From NCBI GenBank assembly GCA_038521345.1, contig JBCBKU010000008.1:42528-106527 (forward strand): DNA of 64,000 nucleotides. The letters are read 5' to 3'. The notes under the pieces are model-generated. The model was not told the DNA's origin. It was given only the letters and a program-made list of their open reading frames with translations, and searched no databases. The stretch is from JBCBKU01 sp038521345. Lineage in GTDB: Bacteria > Pseudomonadota > Alphaproteobacteria > Rhodobacterales > Rhodobacteraceae. Position 1 is the first letter of the stretch, and the number at the start of each line of letters is the position of its first letter. This document shows, in pieces, positions 16,217-25,105 of this stretch. A program made the translations under genes and the position numbers.

Positions 16217-17268
16217 CCGATGCCCAGCATGCGCCGGTTGGCGGCGTCATCGGTCCCGCCGGCCGCGAAGTCGTCGAAGGCCACTTCGGTGGGCCGGATG
16301 ATGTGCGACTTGACGAATGCCGCACCCTCGCGGGCCCCGTCCTCGGGATGCTTGATGGCGCATTCCCATTCGACCACGGCCCATCCGTCGAACCCGGCGG
16401 CGGTGAGTTTTGAGAAGACGGCGCCAAAATCCACCTGTCCGTCGCCCAGCGACCGGAACCGGCCGGCGCGATCGACCCAGGATTGATAGCCCCCGTACAC
16501 CCCTTGGCGTCCGGTCGGGTTGAACTCGGCGTCCTTGACATGGAACATCCGGATCCGATCCTTGTAAATGTCGATATTGTCAAGGTAATCAAGGCATTGC
16601 AGGACGTAGTGCGATGGGTCGTACAGCATGCAGGCCCGTGCATGGTTGCCGGTGCGTTCAAGGAACATCTCGTAGGTGACACCGTCGTGCAGATCCTCGC
16701 CCGGATGGATCTCGTAGCATACATCGACGCCGCATTCCTCGGCATGGTCGAGGATCGGGCGCCAGCGGCGGGCGAGTTCGTCGAAGGCGGTTTCAACGAG
16801 CCCGGCCGGGCGCTGGGGCCATGGATAGACAAAGGGCCAGGCGAGCGCGCCCGAGAACGTGGCATGGGCGGAAATGCCAAGGTTCCTGGACGCGGTCAGG
16901 GCCTTCTTGACCTGATCTACGGCCCATTCCTGACGGGCGGCGGGGTTGCCGCGCACGGCCTCGGCCGCGAACCCGTCGAAGGCCTCGTCATATGCCGGGT
17001 GTACCGCCACCAATTGGCCCTGAAGGTGCGTCGACAATTCCGTGACGGTCACGCCGTTGGCCTCGGCCTGGCCTTTGAACTCGTCGCAGTAGTCCTTTGA
17101 TGTGGACGCTTTATCGAGATTGAAGAGCCGGTCGTCCCAGCTTGGAACCTGAACGCCTATGTAGCCGCAATCGGCGGCCCACTTGGTGATTGCATCCCAG
17201 GAATTGAACGGCGCGGCATCGCCCGCAAATTGCGCCAGGAACAGCGCCGGGCCCTTGATCGGTTTCAT
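16213..17268 (-). CDS. Sugar phosphate isomerase/epimerase (TIM-barrel, IolE-like)
   Basis: A 351-aa AP-endonuclease-family-2 barrel. Putative metal ligands lie in VCYEIHPGED (Glu), MLYDPSHYV (Asp, His), RMFHVKDAEF (His, Asp) and VVEWECA (Glu). This group is repeatedly linked to Gfo/Idh/MocA dehydrogenases in alphaproteobacteria, as here. It is only about the same fold as the 328-aa isomerase at the other end of the locus, so the two probably act on different intermediates. It lies 22 nt after the LacI regulator gene and overlaps the PdxY-like gene by 4 nt. Confidence 0.82.
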   Translation of the reverse strand: MKPIKGPALFLAQFAGDAAPFNSWDAITKWAADCGYIGVQVPSWDDRLFNLDKASTSKDYCDEFKGQAEANGVTVTELSTHLQGQLVAVHPAYDEAFDGFAAEAVRGNPAARQEWAVDQVKKALTASRNLGISAHATFSGALAWPFVYPWPQRPAGLVETAFDELARRWRPILDHAEECGVDVCYEIHPGEDLHDGVTYEMFLERTGNHARACMLYDPSHYVLQCLDYLDNIDIYKDRIRMFHVKDAEFNPTGRQGVYGGYQSWVDRAGRFRSLGDGQVDFGAVFSKLTAAGFDGWAVVEWECAIKHPEDGAREGAAFVKSHIIRPTEVAFDDFAAGGTDDAANRRMLGIG

Positions 17269-17290
17269 AGATGTCCTCCCTTGCTGCCCG

Positions 17291-18313
17291 TCAGGGCAGG
17301 TTCTCTTTCGTGATAATGTCGATACGGATCCGTTCTTGCGACGGAATAATCTCTGCCCCGTCCACCCGGGCGCGCAGCACCCGAACCGCGCTTCGCGCGA
17401 GATGGCCGGTATTCTGGGAGATCACGGCGTCGAGTGTGCCGTCTTCCAGCCGGATGCGGGAATTCGGCGTCAGCTCGTGATCAATCACCACGGGTTTGGG
17501 GCCGGCGTGGTCGCGCAAGGCAGCGTGTATTCCCGCGATGCTGGCCCCGGCGGAATAAAGCCCCAGAAGATCCGGATGCGCGGCCAGCAGATGGCGTGCG
17601 ACCCGCTCGGTCGTCCCCGCGTCGTCGTGGGCCTCGACCGAAGGAAGCGCATCCAGATTCGGGAATTCCCGCTGAAGAATGGCATCAAAGCCGCGGCGTC
17701 GATCAATCATGTCACGGGATTGGGTCGACGTGATCACCACGCCCACTTTGCCCGGGCTCGTGCCGATGAAACGCCCGACCAGCTGGCCAGCGGTGCGTCC
17801 GGCCGCAACATTGTCGAACCCCACAAAGTGGTCGCGGTCGGCATTCGGCTGGTCCGAAACGAGGGTGACCACGGCGACGCCAGCGGCTTTGAGACGTGCG
17901 ATCGTGTCCCGCACAAGCGGTGTCTCGCGTGCCATGATTGCGACCCCGTCAAGGTCGTTGGGATCCAGTGACCGCAACGCCTTGATCAGCGCGGCGGGAT
18001 CGCGGTTCGAGACCAGAAGCGTCTTCAGTTCCGTCCGGTGGGCGAGGGCGCCCGTCGACACTTCGCGGATCGCTGCCTTGAGGTCCGTAAAGAACTGCCC
18101 GCCGGAATCCGGAAGCAGAAAGAGGAACCGGTAAAGGCGCTGGCGGGCGAGGTTGGCCGCCGACAGATCCCGGACGTAACCCAACCGCTCAATGGCCGCC
18201 TGAACCCGTTCCACGGTGGCCGTGCGGACGCCGGGGCGGGCGTTCAGGACCCGGTCGACCGTGGCAAGGCTCACGCCCGCTTCACGTGCGATATCATGGA
18301 CGGTGGGTTTCAT
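17291..18313 (-). CDS. LacI family transcriptional regulator
   Basis: A 340-aa LacI/GalR-type regulator. Residues 1-50 form the helix-turn-helix and hinge (VHDIAREAGVSLATVDRVLN, then RPGVRTATVERV), followed by a periplasmic-binding-protein-like sensor domain. The ATG at 18313 has AAGGAG 6 nt upstream, so an in-frame extension to 18409 is rejected. The sensor domain resembles sugar-binding members, so the inducer is likely the imported compound or a derivative. Palindromes here and at 14065-14082 suggest autoregulation and control of the importer. Confidence 0.9.
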   Translation of the reverse strand: MKPTVHDIAREAGVSLATVDRVLNARPGVRTATVERVQAAIERLGYVRDLSAANLARQRLYRFLFLLPDSGGQFFTDLKAAIREVSTGALAHRTELKTLLVSNRDPAALIKALRSLDPNDLDGVAIMARETPLVRDTIARLKAAGVAVVTLVSDQPNADRDHFVGFDNVAAGRTAGQLVGRFIGTSPGKVGVVITSTQSRDMIDRRRGFDAILQREFPNLDALPSVEAHDDAGTTERVARHLLAAHPDLLGLYSAGASIAGIHAALRDHAGPKPVVIDHELTPNSRIRLEDGTLDAVISQNTGHLARSAVRVLRARVDGAEIIPSQERIRIDIITKENLP

Positions 18314-18330
18314 GACGCGCTCCTTGAGGC

Positions 18331-18363
18331 ACCGTAGCGGGGCTGGCTGAGGTACGTCAATCA
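18331..18363 (-). promoter_or_regulatory. Putative LacI-gene promoter with operator half-site
   Basis: On the minus strand a TTGACG -35 (18360-18355) and TACGGT -10 (18336-18331) are spaced by 18 nt, the same geometry as before the binding-protein gene. The 16-mer at 18348-18363 matches the core of that operator at 12 of 16 positions, with one intact TGAGGT half. Overlap with the -35 fits negative autoregulation. This is by-eye matching. Confidence 0.5.
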
Positions 18364-18601
18364 TTAGCCGAACCCACTGATCTGCCGCGGGTGCCGCCAC
18401 GCCGACCACCGGTGGCGCTGTTCCGAAAACCGAGTGTGGTGCGCCCGTCGTGTGATGCCGATTGCGTCAAAAGCCGAGGCAACACGCCCATTTTTTGGGC
18501 ATTGACGTTGGGGGGGCCGATGTCCGACGGTATGGTCCGGGTACCCGCCGGGGAAGTCCGATAGGACGACGGCGGTACGAAGACCAATGGGGAGATTTTT
18601 C

Positions 18602-19603
18602 GTGTACGCCAGATCCTTGTTCGCCGCCGCGCTTCTCGCGCTGGCCGCGCCCGCAACCGCCCAGACCGATATCCCGTTCGCGCTCGACTGGAAATTCGAA
18701 GGTCCGTCGGCGCCGTATTTCCTTGCCATCGACAACGGGCATTTCGAGGCCGAGGGCCTGAACGTCACGATCGAAGCCGGATCGGGCTCGGTCCAGACGA
18801 TCCCGAAGATCGCCACCGGCGCCTTCCCGATCGGGTTCGGCGACATCAACAGCGTCATCAAGTTCCTCGACCAGAACCCGGGCGCGCCGGTCACCGCGGT
18901 GATGATGGTTTATGACAAGGCACCGTTTGCAATTGTTGGCCGCAAGTCGCTCGGCGTGGAAGCACCGGCGGATCTGGAAGGCAAGGTTCTGGGCGCGCCG
19001 CCCCCGGACGGCGCCTGGGCACAGTGGCCCGTCTTTGTGGCCGAGACCGGGATCGACGCCAGCACCGTTACGGTCGAACCGGTGGGCTTTCCGACCCGCG
19101 AACCAATGCTCGCAGAAGGCAACGTGGCCGCAATCACCGGTTTCTCATTCTCGTCGGTCGTCAATCTAAAGCGGTTGGGCGTACCCGCCGAGGACATCTC
19201 AAACATCCTGATGGCGGACCACGGGTTGCAGCTTTATTCGAACGCGGTCCTCGTCAACACGGATTGGGCGGCTGAGAACGGTGAGACGGTCGAAGCCTTC
19301 CTGCGCGCCGTCGCCAAGGGCTGGGCCGACACGATCGCCGATCCGGCGGCCGGTATCGAAGCTCTCGTCAAACGCAATCCGGCGGCGGACCCGGCGCTTG
19401 AACAGGAGCGCCTGCAGATGGCCATCGATCAGAACGTACTGACTGAGTATGTGACAGCCAACGGGATGGGTGCCATCGACCCGGCCCGCATGGAGACCGC
19501 CATCGCGCAGCTTGGGGAAACCTATTCCTATCAGACAACCCCGGATGCGAGCCTTTATTTCACGGATGCCTACCTGCCCGAAGGCGGGTTCATGCTGAAG
19601 TGA
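18602..19603 (+). CDS. NMT1/SsuA-type ABC transporter substrate-binding protein
   Basis: A 333-aa periplasmic binding protein of the NMT1/THI5-like fold. A signal peptide (ARSLFAAALLALAAPATAQ) precedes a mature start TDIPFALDWKFEGPSAPYF, typical of proteins for thiamine-pyrimidine, riboflavin, taurine or nitrile-type ligands. The GTG at 18602 is preferred because GGGGAG stands 7 nt upstream; an ATG at 18587 is in frame but lacks a good ribosome site. The matching ATPase and permease genes follow on the same strand. No TPP or FMN riboswitch is visible upstream, so the ligand is open. Confidence 0.85.
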   Translation: MYARSLFAAALLALAAPATAQTDIPFALDWKFEGPSAPYFLAIDNGHFEAEGLNVTIEAGSGSVQTIPKIATGAFPIGFGDINSVIKFLDQNPGAPVTAVMMVYDKAPFAIVGRKSLGVEAPADLEGKVLGAPPPDGAWAQWPVFVAETGIDASTVTVEPVGFPTREPMLAEGNVAAITGFSFSSVVNLKRLGVPAEDISNILMADHGLQLYSNAVLVNTDWAAENGETVEAFLRAVAKGWADTIADPAAGIEALVKRNPAADPALEQERLQMAIDQNVLTEYVTANGMGAIDPARMETAIAQLGETYSYQTTPDASLYFTDAYLPEGGFMLK

Positions 19604-19632
19604 GGGATTGCGCCGGCTTCGCCGTCGCCCGG

Positions 19633-19686
19633 CCGGAGCGCTCCGCGCTCCGGTTTCTTCCGTTCTGTGCAGGGGGCGTCGCCCCC
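19633..19686. repeat. Two GC-rich stem-loops between binding-protein and ATPase genes
   Basis: The first hairpin has 9-bp arms CCGGAGCGC / GCGCTCCGG around TCC (19633-19653) and is followed by TTTCTT, so it may act as a weak intrinsic terminator or attenuator. The second has arms GGGGGC / GCCCCC around GTC (19672-19686). Such elements usually keep binding-protein mRNA in excess over the membrane and ATPase parts. Confidence 0.6.
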
Positions 19687-19731
19687 CGGGCCGGGACCGT
19701 GGGGCAGCCGCGGCCCGCCCACCGGCGTACT

Positions 19732-19745
19732 TTGACCAAGATCAA
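19732..19745. promoter_or_regulatory. FNR-like box near ATPase start
   Basis: TTGAC-CAAG-ATCAA matches the FNR/FnrL consensus TTGAT-N4-ATCAA at 9 of 10 positions. It lies only 12 nt before the ATPase GTG, a position more suited to blocking than activating, so the functional claim is weak. Confidence 0.3.
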
Positions 19746-19757
19746 GGGCCGGACCCC

Positions 19758-20558
19758 GTGAGCCGGGCGTTCATCGATATCCGCGATGTGCGCCATGCCT
19801 ACCAGACCGCGGCGGGGTCCTTGCCCGTTCTCGACGGACTGGACGTTTCGGTGCCGGAAGGCGGCTTCGTGGCGGTCGTGGGCCCGTCCGGGTGCGGAAA
19901 GTCAACGTTGACGCGGTTGGTCGCGGGACTGATGAAACCCGATGCCGGCGAAGTCTGGCTGCACGGGTCGCCGGTGACGGCGCCGCGCTCCACCGTCGGG
20001 ATGGCCTTTCAGAACCCGGTTCTCCTTGAGTGGCGGTCGATCCTTAAGAACGTGCTTTTGCCGCTTGAGATCGTGCCCACGAAGCTGTCGCGAACCGAAG
20101 CGGAGGCGCGTGCGCGGCGCCTCCTGAACCTTGTCGGGTTGACCGGGTTCGAGGACAAGCGGCCGTCCGAGCTGTCCGGCGGCATGCGCCAGCGGGCCTC
20201 GCTCTGCCGCGCGCTGATCCACCAACCGGACGTTCTGATTCTTGACGAGCCGTTTGGCGCGCTTGACGCTTTCACACGCGAGGATCTCTGGCAGACGATG
20301 CACGCCCTGAAGGCGGAAGAGCCATTTACCGGCGTGCTCATCACCCATGACCTGCGCGAGTCGATCTTTCTTGCCGATGAGGTGATCGTGCTGTCCGGCC
20401 GTCCGGCCCGGACGCAGTTCCGCCTGCCGGTCCGGTTCGACGGTCCCCGCGATCTGGAACATCTCTATACCCCGGAGGCGGCTGAGATGCTAAACACCTT
20501 GCGCCAGCAGATCGAAATTGCCCAAGGCCGCGCGCCGGCCACCGCGGCGGCGGAGTAG
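19758..20558 (+). CDS. ABC transporter ATP-binding protein (SsuB/TauB type)
   Basis: A 266-aa nucleotide-binding protein: Walker A VGPSGCGKSTLTRL, Q-loop AFQNPVLLEWRS, signature LSGGMRQRASLCRALI, Walker B VLILDEPFGALD and switch His in LITHDLRES. It is of the nitrate/sulfonate/bicarbonate class, which partners NMT1-type binding proteins. The GTG at 19758 (SRAFIDIRD) is chosen because earlier in-frame codons encode a low-complexity run through the intergenic hairpins. The permease gene follows after 5 nt. Confidence 0.88.
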   Translation: MSRAFIDIRDVRHAYQTAAGSLPVLDGLDVSVPEGGFVAVVGPSGCGKSTLTRLVAGLMKPDAGEVWLHGSPVTAPRSTVGMAFQNPVLLEWRSILKNVLLPLEIVPTKLSRTEAEARARRLLNLVGLTGFEDKRPSELSGGMRQRASLCRALIHQPDVLILDEPFGALDAFTREDLWQTMHALKAEEPFTGVLITHDLRESIFLADEVIVLSGRPARTQFRLPVRFDGPRDLEHLYTPEAAEMLNTLRQQIEIAQGRAPATAAAE

Positions 20559-20563
20559 GGCGG

Positions 20564-21400
20564 ATGGCGTATGTTCCCACCGAAAGCCCGGCGGCAAACC
20601 CGGCGACGGCCCGAAGCGGCGGCGGCGTCCTTGTCTGGCTGACCAGCCGCGCGGTGCTGGCGCCGATTGGCGCAATCCTCGTCTTTCTGGTCTTCTGGGA
20701 GGTGCTGGTCTGGCTGAACGACTGGCCCAACTACCTGATGGCCTCGCCGTCGGACCTGCCCGCGGCCTATGCCAAGTACTGGAACCTCTTCCTTGTCATG
20801 GGCTGGCAGACGCTCTGGCGGACGGTCGTCGGTCTGTTGCTGGCGGTGATCGTCGGTGTCGGGATCGGTATGGTGATGGGGTTTTCTCGGACCATGCGCG
20901 AGGCGCTCTACCCGCTTCTGGTGGGCTTCAACGCCATCCCGAAGGCCACGGTCGTTCCGATCGTCGCGCTGCTCTTCGTGGGTCAGCACGATTTCAACAC
21001 GATCCTCATTGCATTCATGATCTCGTTCTTTCCGATCGCGGTGTCGATCTCGATCGGCCTGTCGACGCTCGAACCCGAATACCGCGACATCCTGCGTTCG
21101 CTCGGCGCGTCGCAGGCAACGATCTTCTGGAAGATTGCGCTTCCGAAAACGCTGCCGGAATTCTTCGGGGCGCTGAAGGTGGCGGTGACGCTGGCTTTCA
21201 TCGGCACGAACCTCATGGAGATCGTCAGCCCCCATGGTCGCGGACTCGGCGCGCTCTTTGACTCCGGTAAGACGAATTCCGATTATCCGCTGATGTTCGC
21301 GGTGCTTATCGCTCTCGCTGCGCTTGGCATCGTTCTGTACTACGTGGTCGTTGCGCTCGAGCGGATATTCGCGGGCTGGGCCGAGCGGGCGCCCACCTGA
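20564..21400 (+). CDS. ABC transporter permease (SsuC/TauC type)
   Basis: A 278-aa membrane protein with about six transmembrane segments and a BPD_transp_1 EAA-like loop at YRDILRSLGASQATIFWKIALP. It completes the NMT1-type importer. Its last 61 nt overlap the 3' end of the convergent cobF gene on the other strand, so the two transcripts must be antisense at their tails. Confidence 0.88.
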   Translation: MAYVPTESPAANPATARSGGGVLVWLTSRAVLAPIGAILVFLVFWEVLVWLNDWPNYLMASPSDLPAAYAKYWNLFLVMGWQTLWRTVVGLLLAVIVGVGIGMVMGFSRTMREALYPLLVGFNAIPKATVVPIVALLFVGQHDFNTILIAFMISFFPIAVSISIGLSTLEPEYRDILRSLGASQATIFWKIALPKTLPEFFGALKVAVTLAFIGTNLMEIVSPHGRGLGALFDSGKTNSDYPLMFAVLIALAALGIVLYYVVVALERIFAGWAERAPT

Positions 21401-22161
21401 TGAATGTCTGCGGTCCGGCGGAGCAGATAGGTGTCCATGATCCAGCCGTGCTGATCCCGGGCGGCTTTCCGGGTCTCGAGGATCGCCGGGCCAGCCTCGG
21501 CCAGAGTGCCTGAGATACGGATTTCCTGCGGCATGCCCGCATAGGCGGTCCACCAGATCATGATCCCCGCGGGATCGAGGGTCTGGAAAGCGCAATCCCC
21601 ATCCAGCATGACGACGATGGTATCCGCGCCAGCGGGCCAACCATCGGTCCGGAGGCGGCGACCGGTTGTCACGAGGAACGGCGCGCCGATTTCGTTCAGC
21701 GTCACTGTATGGCCTGCGGTCAGCGCCTGAATGGCCGTGACCCCGGGAATGACATGGACGCGCAGGGGATGTGTCGCTGCCACGCGGCCTGAGATCCGAA
21801 GCGTGCTGTCATAAAGCGCAGGATCCCCCCAAACGAGGAACGCCACCTTTCCGGTTGCGCCGATATGCGCTTCGATCGTTTCGATCCAGACATCGGCAAT
21901 CGCGTCGTGCCAGGCCTGAACGGCCCGGTGATAATCCGCCGACATACGCTCGCGCTCGGGCAGATCGAACTCGACGATCTTCGGGCCCTGGCCGAACAGG
22001 ATCGCCTCACAGATCTCGCGCCGCAGTTCCGCCAGCTCAGCAGTTTCAGCCCGCTTGTTGGGTATGAGGATGAGATCGGCGGACTTCAGTGTCCGCACCG
22101 CTTCGAGTGTCAGGTGCTCGGGATTGCCCGTCCCGATGCCCACCAGATAGAGATCGATCAC
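21340..22161 (-). CDS. cobF: Precorrin-6A synthase (deacetylating) CobF
   Basis: A 273-aa SAM-dependent methyltransferase that in the aerobic pathway methylates precorrin-5 at C-1 with loss of the C-20 acetyl group (EC 2.1.1.152). The start LYLVGIGTGNPEHLTLEAV and the motifs FLVWGDPALYDST and VIPGVTAIQ are typical of CobF. A GTG at 22161 with GAGGGGG upstream is used; the open frame to 22446 is an unsupported extension. CobF marks the oxygen-dependent route. It is the last gene of the riboswitch-headed operon and overlaps the ABC permease tail by 61 nt. Confidence 0.9.
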   Translation of the reverse strand: MIDLYLVGIGTGNPEHLTLEAVRTLKSADLILIPNKRAETAELAELRREICEAILFGQGPKIVEFDLPERERMSADYHRAVQAWHDAIADVWIETIEAHIGATGKVAFLVWGDPALYDSTLRISGRVAATHPLRVHVIPGVTAIQALTAGHTVTLNEIGAPFLVTTGRRLRTDGWPAGADTIVVMLDGDCAFQTLDPAGIMIWWTAYAGMPQEIRISGTLAEAGPAILETRKAARDQHGWIMDTYLLRRTADIHQVGARSAQPANIRSSATTT

Positions 22162-22225
22162 TGGGCGCCCCCTCGACGCAATGCGGCCATGAACGCAGGG
22201 TCCGCAATTCGGATAAGACCGGAAA

Positions 22226-22984
22226 TCACGGATCGGGACAAGCGGGCAGTTCGGCAAGCCCGTCCGGTTTTTCCGCCAACGGTCCGTATAGGATGAGCGC
22301 AGGACGCGCGTCGTCGCTTTCCGCGAGCGCACGGGCCAGATCTTCGAGGGAAGAGCGCTGAAAGGACCCTCCGGGCTGGCTGACGGCGGCGGCCAGAAGG
22401 GCCGGGGTCCGGGGCGAGAGGCCGGCGCCCACCAGACGGGTGACAAGCTGACCGAAAGTCCGTTTGCCCATGAACACGACCGTGGTGGCGGCTGGATCGG
22501 CCAGGGCGGTCAGATTCAGGTCCTCTGGCAGATGGCCGGCCACGTCGTGGCCGGTGACGAATTGCAGGCGGCGCGCAGTCAACCTTCGGGTCAGCGGTAT
22601 CCCGAACGCGGCCGCTGCTGCCGAGGCTGAGGTGACTCCGGGGATCAGTTCGAAGCGAAGGCCCGCCGCGGAGAGCGCGTCGGTTTCCTCCTCAAGCCGC
22701 CCGAAGATGCCTGCATCGCCGGATTTTAGCCGCACCACGTGCTGGCCGGTCTGCGCATACTCGACGAGTAGGCGGGAAACGCTGGCCTGTTTCGGCGATG
22801 GGCGTCCCGCCCGCTTGCCGACGCCCACCAGATCCGCATCGGGCCGGGCGTGTTCAAGAATGGGTCCGAACGACAGATCGTCGAACAGGATCGCGTCGGC
22901 GCGCTTCAGGCGATCCACCGCCCGAACTGTCAAAAGATCCGGATCTCCCGGCCCCGCGGAAACAAAGCTGACAAAACCTGTCAT
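22226..22984 (-). CDS. cobA: Uroporphyrinogen-III C-methyltransferase CobA
   Basis: A 252-aa SUMT that methylates uroporphyrinogen III at C-2 and C-7 to precorrin-2 (EC 2.1.1.107). SAM-binding motifs SAGPGDPDLLTVRA at the N-terminus, VRLKSGDAGIFGR and IPGVTSASAAAAAFGIPLT are present. It is single-domain, without the CysG N-terminal dehydrogenase/ferrochelatase part, so dedicated to corrin synthesis or shared with siroheme. Sixty-four bases separate it from cobF. Confidence 0.92.
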   Translation of the reverse strand: MTGFVSFVSAGPGDPDLLTVRAVDRLKRADAILFDDLSFGPILEHARPDADLVGVGKRAGRPSPKQASVSRLLVEYAQTGQHVVRLKSGDAGIFGRLEEETDALSAAGLRFELIPGVTSASAAAAAFGIPLTRRLTARRLQFVTGHDVAGHLPEDLNLTALADPAATTVVFMGKRTFGQLVTRLVGAGLSPRTPALLAAAVSQPGGSFQRSSLEDLARALAESDDARPALILYGPLAEKPDGLAELPACPDP

Positions 22985-23024
22985 AGTTTCCGCCTTCGAG
23001 ACAGTGATCGGGGGCGTTTTGCTG

Positions 23025-24323
23025 TCATGTGGCGGCGATCATGTGAAAGAACGTACCGGTGACGCGCCCCCGATACGATCCGGTCTCGTCCACCTTGCCG
23101 CCGCTGGCATCGGTGACCTCGGCAAGGGGCGGGTCCGGCTGGTGCGTTATGGTGGCGTAGTGAAACTCGTGCCCCCGCAGTGTGGTGCCCGCATCATAAC
23201 CGGGCAGGCCCATGTTCAGCCGCGCCGCGCGGTATCCGAGATGCATCTTGCGGCGGGCAAAGGACGTTTGCAGCCCAAGAAGCCCGGCCATCGAATGACG
23301 CGTTCCCTCGGCGTCGGTCAGTGTTTCACCCAACACCATATAGCCCCCGCATTCCCCATGGATTGGCACCGTCTCGGCGGCGCGGCGCAGACCCCCGAGG
23401 AACGTGGACGCGGCCGCGATCCGTCCGGCATGGAGCTCTGGATACCCGCCGGGCAACCAGACCGCGTCGGCGACCGGATCGGGGGGCGCGTCGGCAAGGG
23501 GCGAGAAGGGCAGGATCTCGGCACCGGCGCGCCGCCACCCGTCAAGAAGATGGGGGTAGACGAAGGAGAATGCCGCATCCCGCGCCAGCGCGATCCGCTG
23601 TCCGGGCGGGGTGACCCGTTCAGGCTGACCGAGCATACCGCCCTTCGCCATCGCGCGGATACCGTCCAGATCGAGATGCGCCCCGGCCATGTCTGCCAGC
23701 GCATCGAGACGGGCCTCGAGCCCTTCTGTCTCTTCGGCCTGAACAAGCCCCAGATGGCGTTCGGGCAGGACAAGACCCTGCTGGCGCGGCACGGCACCGA
23801 GGACCGGCAACCCGGCCCGGTCCAGGCCTGCGCGCAGAAGTGCCTCGTGACGGGGCGAGGCCACACGGTTCAGGATCACTCCGCCCACGCGGATATCAGG
23901 GTGAAACCCTGCAAACCCCGCGGCGACGGCGCCCGCGGACTGGGCCTGACCCGACGCGTCCAAGACAAGAAGCACGGGCCAGCCAAGAAGCGCGGCGACC
24001 TCCGCCGAGGCGCCGGTGCCCGCGGCCCCCGGTCGCGCGCCACCATCGAAGAGGCCCATGGCGCCCTCGGCGATCGCCAGTTCCGCGCCCACGGCGGCCG
24101 AGGCAAGGCCGACCAATGTGTCGCGCTTCATTGCCCAGCTGTCGAGGTTGACCGAGGCCCGGCCGGCCGCGCGGCCGTGGAAGGCCGGGTCGATATAGTC
24201 GGGGCCGCATTTGAACGGTTGCACCACCACGCCTCTCCGGGTCAGCGCGCGCAGCAGGCCCAGGGTCACGGTGGTTTTCCCGCTGCCCGAGGCCGGGGCC
24301 GAGATGACGAGACCCGGGGTCAT
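23025..24323 (-). CDS. cobB: Hydrogenobyrinic/cobyrinic acid a,c-diamide synthase CobB
   Basis: A 432-aa glutamine-dependent amidotransferase. The N-terminal ATP-binding P-loop-like motif is [18 protein letters not shown], then [13 protein letters not shown]. The C-terminal glutaminase domain has the nucleophile Cys in [11 protein letters not shown] and late His residues. It amidates the a and c carboxylates, the step before cobaltochelation by CobN with CobS and CobT in this pathway. It is coupled to cobM by an ATGA overlap. Confidence 0.92.
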   Translation of the reverse strand: MTPGLVISAPASGSGKTTVTLGLLRALTRRGVVVQPFKCGPDYIDPAFHGRAAGRASVNLDSWAMKRDTLVGLASAAVGAELAIAEGAMGLFDGGARPGAAGTGASAEVAALLGWPVLLVLDASGQAQSAGAVAAGFAGFHPDIRVGGVILNRVASPRHEALLRAGLDRAGLPVLGAVPRQQGLVLPERHLGLVQAEETEGLEARLDALADMAGAHLDLDGIRAMAKGGMLGQPERVTPPGQRIALARDAAFSFVYPHLLDGWRRAGAEILPFSPLADAPPDPVADAVWLPGGYPELHAGRIAAASTFLGGLRRAAETVPIHGECGGYMVLGETLTDAEGTRHSMAGLLGLQTSFARRKMHLGYRAARLNMGLPGYDAGTTLRGHEFHYATITHQPDPPLAEVTDASGGKVDETGSYRGRVTGTFFHMIAAT

Positions 24324-25105
24324 GCGGATTCATCCGGAAAGCGCGGCGTCGGTCCCACGGGCCTGTAGCGGCGGTCGTAGTCTGCGGCGTAGAGGCGTGA
24401 GTCTTCAAATCCCTCGGCGGCGAGGGCCGGGCCCACAAGGATCAGCGCGGTGCGCGTCGCGCCGCCCTCGGCCGCCGCCAGGACCGTGCCGAGCGTCGCG
24501 CGCAGGACCCGCTGATCGGGCCAGCTTGCGCGCCAGACCACGGCCACCGGACACTCCGGGCCATAAAGCGGGGTCAGGTCGGCCACCACCCGGTCAAGTG
24601 CATGGATCGACAGGTGGATCGCCAGCGTTGCGCCCGTAGCGCCAAAAGCCGCCAGAGTCTCGGCTTCCGGCATGGCCGAGGCGCGTCCTTGCGTCCGCGT
24701 CAGCACCACGGATTGCGCCAGTCCCGGCAGGGTCAGTTCGGTCCCAAGGGCTGCCGCCGCGGCGGCGAAGGACGGTACGCCGGGGGTTGCGTCGTAGGGG
24801 ATCCCGAGCGCGCGCAACCGGCGCATCTGTTCGCCCATGGCCGACCAGACCGAGACATCGCCGGAATGCAGCCGGGCGATGGCGTGACCCTTCGCGTGTT
24901 CGGTCGCCATGATCCCGATGATTTCGTCAAGGCTGAGGGGGGCAGTGTTGATGACCCGCGCCGCCGCCGGGCAATGCGCCAGCACCCCCTCGGGAACGAG
25001 GGATCCAGCATAAAGACAGACCGGCGCCGCGGCAATCAGATCCCGCGCCCTCAAGGTGAGAAGATCCGGGGCCCCGGGGCCGGCGCCAATGAAGTGCACG
25101 CTCAT
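24320..25105 (-). CDS. cobM: Precorrin-4 C11-methyltransferase CobM
   Basis: A 261-aa tetrapyrrole methylase that methylates C-11 of precorrin-4 (EC 2.1.1.133). Motifs: [29 protein letters not shown] and [15 protein letters not shown], characteristic of CobM/CbiF. The ATG at 25105 gives an ATGA overlap with cobL; the extra in-frame residues to 25120 are not needed. A matching 4-nt overlap links it to cobB. Confidence 0.93.
   Translation of the reverse strand: MSVHFIGAGPGAPDLLTLRARDLIAAAPVCLYAGSLVPEGVLAHCPAAARVINTAPLSLDEIIGIMATEHAKGHAIARLHSGDVSVWSAMGEQMRRLRALGIPYDATPGVPSFAAAAAALGTELTLPGLAQSVVLTRTQGRASAMPEAETLAAFGATGATLAIHLSIHALDRVVADLTPLYGPECPVAVVWRASWPDQRVLRATLGTVLAAAEGGATRTALILVGPALAAEGFEDSRLYAADYDRRYRPVGPTPRFPDESA

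Noticed and set aside
18410..18601. TPP or other riboswitch before the NMT1-type binding protein
   Set aside because: No CTGAGA-type or other conserved riboswitch elements were seen; only a small GCCCA/TGGGC stem is present.
20465..21640. A 391-codon minus-strand frame across the ABC permease
   Set aside because: Antisense to a well-supported permease and overlapping cobF in another frame; low-complexity His/Arg-rich translation.
22464..24368. A 634-codon open frame on the plus strand
   Set aside because: Antisense to cobA and cobB, rich in Arg/Gly/Pro and without family motifs.
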